DNA of 33,407 nucleotides from an uncultured Clostridia bacterium (GTDB taxonomy: Bacteria; Bacillota; Clostridia; Christensenellales; UBA1242): contig CALWQM010000010.1 of assembly GCA_944383685.1 (NCBI GenBank), positions 1 through 33,407 of the forward strand, in the 5' to 3' direction. This document shows, piece by piece, positions 31,993 to 33,407 of this stretch. The translations under genes and the position numbers were made by a program. The notes under the pieces were generated by a model, which was not told the origin of the DNA, did not search any database, and saw only the letters and a program-made list of their open reading frames with translations. Within the stretch, counting starts at the first letter, position 1, and every line of letters begins with the position of its first letter.

Positions 31993-32017
31993 AATATTGT
32001 TTCACGAGAACAATATT
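31993..32017. promoter_or_regulatory. Degenerate parS site 4
   Basis: TGTTTCACGAGAACA (31998-32012) is one base shorter than the consensus and has lost the CACGTG centre. The outer arms AATATTGTT/AACAATATT remain perfectly complementary, giving a 9-bp stem with a 7-nt loop. Confidence 0.7.
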
Positions 32018-32185
32018 AAACAAAGGATGTTGTTAAGAAATTTAAACAAAAATAACAATCAATAGATTAATTATACTAAATAATAAGTGTAAATTATAGA
32101 TAAGTTAAATCATATCAAAAAATCATAACATATTAAAACAAGCTAAGGTAAATAACCCTCAATATAAATATCTAAGTATGAAGAT

Positions 32186-32207
32186 AAATGTTTCACGTGA
32201 AACATTT
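32186..32207. promoter_or_regulatory. parS site 5 in a 22-bp palindrome
   Basis: The perfect 16-bp core is at 32189-32204, with 3-bp complementary flanks. Confidence 0.95.
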
Positions 32208-32280
32208 TATATATGGTTTGTCCTTGGTATTATTTTGTTTATATTAGGAAAAATGTAATTAGTAAACAGTGTAATTTTCT

Positions 32281-32310
32281 TTGACATTTGGGCATAAAAC
32301 ATGTTAAAAT
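32281..32310 (+). promoter_or_regulatory. Rubrerythrin promoter
   Basis: TTGACA (32281-32286), an 18-nt spacer and TAAAAT (32305-32310) with a TGT extension. GGAGG follows at 32321. Confidence 0.75.
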
Positions 32311-32332
32311 ACTAATGTATGGAGGTATTAAA

Positions 32333-32875
32333 ATGAAAGAATTAAAAGGTACAAAAACAGAAAAAAATCTTATGGAAGCATTCGCTGGTGAAAGTCAAGC
32401 AAGAAATAAATATACATTCTATGCTTCAAAAGCTAAGAAAGAAGGCTATGAACAAATAGCTGCGATCTTTACTGAAACAGCAGATAATGAAAAAGAACAT
32501 GCTAAAATGTGGTTTAAAGAACTTCATGGCGGAGAAGTCCCATCAACAATGGAAAATTTGATTGATGCAGCTGCTGGCGAAAGATGTGAATGGACTGAAA
32601 TGTATAAAAGAATGGCAGAAGAAGCACGTGAAGAAGGCTTTGATGAAATTGCGAGAAAATTTGATGGTGTTGCTGCCATTGAAAAAAGACATGAAGAAAG
32701 ATACAACAAATTACTTGATATCATCAAAAATAAAACAGTATTTAAGAAAACTGATAAAAAGATTTGGGTATGCAGAAACTGTGGACATGTTTATGTTGGA
32801 AATGAAGCTCCAAAAGTTTGCCCAGTATGCAACCATCCACAAGCATATTTTGAAATCTTAACAGAAGAGTTTTAA
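32333..32875 (+). CDS. rbr: Rubrerythrin
   Basis: A 180-aa rubrerythrin, which reduces hydrogen peroxide in anaerobes. The N-terminal four-helix di-iron domain supplies the E-x-x-H and Glu ligands: FAGESQARNKY (E20), ADNEKEHAKMW (E53, H56) and AAIEKRHEERY (E117, H120). The C-terminal rubredoxin-like domain has two CxxC knuckles (C147, C150 and C163, C166). The start at 32333 is preceded by GGAGG; the upstream in-frame codon at 32288 lies within the promoter and is rejected. With superoxide reductase at 22053 it covers both steps of superoxide detoxification. Confidence 0.96.
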   Translation: MKELKGTKTEKNLMEAFAGESQARNKYTFYASKAKKEGYEQIAAIFTETADNEKEHAKMWFKELHGGEVPSTMENLIDAAAGERCEWTEMYKRMAEEAREEGFDEIARKFDGVAAIEKRHEERYNKLLDIIKNKTVFKKTDKKIWVCRNCGHVYVGNEAPKVCPVCNHPQAYFEILTEEF

Positions 32876-32976
32876 TAAATTATTAGTTATTAAAACATAA
32901 TTAAATACTTTTATTTAATGAGTTATTGAAAATATTTTTTTGTTTAGATAAAATTAATATTTTTAATTAATTTACC

Positions 32977-33005
32977 TTGACAAAAGTATGTAAAGATGTT
33001 AAAAT
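32977..33005 (+). promoter_or_regulatory. tRNA-Ser promoter overlapping a terminator
   Basis: TTGACA (32977-32982), a 17-nt spacer and TAAAAT (33000-33005) with a TGT extension. The expected start (about 33012) lies inside the ascending arm of the hairpin at 33006-33037. Confidence 0.75.
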
Positions 33006-33407
33006 AAAAGCACGTTTAAAAGTTTGCGTGCTTTTTTGGAGAGATACTCAAGAGGTCGAAGAGGCTCCCCTGCTAAGGGAGTAGTGTTGTAAAAGGCAGC
33101 GAGGGTTCGAATCCCTCTCTCTCCGCCAAACAATTGTCGTTTGAACTCAAACGACAATTTTTTATTATCCGCATCTGAAATTTCTATTTCTTTCTTATAA
33201 ATTGTCATTCCATTATCACTATTTCCATTGTTATCATCATTATCATTTGGACGACTATATATTTCTTCGGCTGGATTAAGACTTGTATTGTAAACTATTG
33301 TAATTTTGTCGTCATAAAGTAATACTTTTAAAATAAAATTATTAAAGAACTCGTTTTTATCTGTTTTGTTATCAAACTTCTTTCTTGCATATATTTTCAA
33401 GAAATTT
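32999..33407 (-). CDS. C-terminal end of a probable large serine recombinase, running antisense over tRNA-Ser
   Basis: The - strand frame is open from the window edge to TAA at 32999. The part before the tRNA contains NEFFNNFILKVLLYDDKITI followed by VYNT, which matches the conserved end of large serine recombinases (an F-V-N-K-V-x-L-Y-D-D-K-I-x-I-x-Y-N pattern), then an Asp/Asn-rich linker. The last 42 residues or so (GGERGIRTLA...) come from reading tRNA-Ser backwards, a known artefact seen when such genes abut a tRNA. The real protein would start outside the window. Family assignment rests on about 40 residues. Position next to a tRNA 3' end fits an integrated mobile element. It may be intact or a remnant. 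Confidence 0.5.
   Translation of the reverse strand, partial: NFLKIYARKKFDNKTDKNEFFNNFILKVLLYDDKITIVYNTSLNPAEEIYSRPNDNDDNNGNSDNGMTIYKKEIEISDADNKKLSFEFKRQLFGGERGIRTLAAFYNTTPLAGEPLRPLEYLSKKARKLLNVLLF
33006..33037 (+). terminator. Terminator directly before the tRNA
   Basis: AAAAGCACG (33006-33014) pairs with CGTGCTTTT (33027-33035) around a 12-nt loop, with a T6 run ending at 33037. The mature tRNA begins at the next base. It would stop readthrough from rubrerythrin. Confidence 0.75.
33038..33128 (+). tRNA. tRNA-Ser (anticodon GCU), CCA encoded
   Basis: A complete class II tRNA. The acceptor stem GGAGAGA (33038-33044) pairs with TCTCTCC (33118-33124), then the discriminator G and encoded CCA (33126-33128). 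The anticodon stem CTCCC/GGGAG (33065-33069, 33077-33081) holds GCT at 33072-33074. The T arm is GAGGG-TTCGAAT-CCCTC. The long variable arm has a GTTGT/GCAGC stem (with G-U pairs), typical of serine tRNAs. It reads AGC and AGU codons. A terminator follows at 33132. Confidence 0.97.
33132..33164 (+). terminator. Intrinsic terminator of tRNA-Ser
   Basis: AATTGTCGTTT (33132-33142) pairs with AAACGACAATT (33149-33159) around a 6-nt loop, followed by a T run to 33163. Confidence 0.88.

Larger units (their letters stand above)
31495..32280. other. Non-coding centromere-like region (parS cluster)
   Basis: A stretch of about 790 bp, very AT-rich, without a credible reading frame on either strand. 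Its only clear content is the five parS-like palindromes, spaced 178, 164, 138 and 191 bp apart (core start to core start). I see no cluster of DnaA boxes, so it looks like a ParB loading zone rather than the replication origin itself. Confidence 0.8.

Noticed and set aside
31495..32280. Replication origin (oriC) in the parS region
   Set aside because: I found no cluster of TTATCCACA-like DnaA boxes and no dnaA or dnaN nearby. The closest match, TTATTTACA at 31877, is only 7 of 9. The parS sites alone do not make an origin.
32999..33128. Protein sequence GGERGIRTLA and following residues as a real domain
   Set aside because: It is the antisense reading of tRNA-Ser, a known annotation artefact, not a conserved protein segment.
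1..33407. CRISPR arrays, insertion sequences or rRNA genes
   Set aside because: No direct-repeat array, no transposase frame and no rRNA segment were seen on reading through the window. The parS copies are palindromes with irregular spacing, not CRISPR repeats.

Overview
The window is AT-rich, bacterial and gene-dense, with short intergenic gaps, clear Shine-Dalgarno sites, consensus sigma-70-type promoters and intrinsic terminators. It carries jag, mnmE, mnmG, rsmG, parA (soj) and parB (spo0J), a CIRCE-like heat-shock operator, perfect TGTTTCACGTGAAACA parS sites and two anaerobe oxygen-defence proteins (superoxide reductase, rubrerythrin). Together these suggest an anaerobic low-GC member of the Bacillota (Clostridia-like). 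I cannot name a genus.

Layout. 1-5.6 kb: a truncated gene, three glycosyltransferases likely to act on membrane glycolipid or surface glycan (a GT28/MGDG-synthase-like gene, then a divergent GT4-GT2 pair), two unrecognised small proteins and a DMT permease. 5.7-8.2 kb: a split aconitase X (small and large subunits) and, divergent to it, an orphan PD-(D/E)XK-type protein. 8.2-13.2 kb: Hsp20 with a CIRCE-like operator, a YjjX-like NTPase, a divergent thymidylate synthase, an N-formylglutamate amidohydrolase-like protein, and a convergent two-gene operon made of a Nudix hydrolase and a nucleoside hydrolase-metallophosphoesterase fusion. 13.3-18.2 kb: an ABC exporter pair, MscL, an amidase with two peptidoglycan-binding repeats, and thymidine kinase. 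18.3-23.4 kb: a DUF2207 lipoprotein/membrane protein, a membrane-anchored endonuclease/exonuclease/phosphatase-fold protein, two decayed genes, superoxide reductase and a CMP-kinase-like protein. 23.5-32.9 kb: deoD, jag, an unknown gene on the opposite strand, mnmE-mnmG-rsmG, parA-parB, a 0.8-kb non-coding parS cluster, and rubrerythrin. 33-33.4 kb: tRNA-Ser(GCU) abutting the 3' end of what looks like a large serine recombinase, so a mobile element may begin at the right edge.

Nucleotide metabolism recurs across the window (ThyA, Tdk, DeoD, Cmk-like kinase, Nudix, nucleoside hydrolase fusion, YjjX-like NTPase). The most unusual signals are regulatory: terminators whose ascending arm lies upstream of the transcription start of an overlapping promoter (10.7 kb and 33.0 kb); consensus promoters placed so that the mRNA would start at the AUG (mnmE, its divergent neighbour, and the permease); a G8 tract inside a promoter spacer (1.39 kb); and parS sites whose flanks differ from site to site yet each remain palindromic, including one whose ParB core has decayed.
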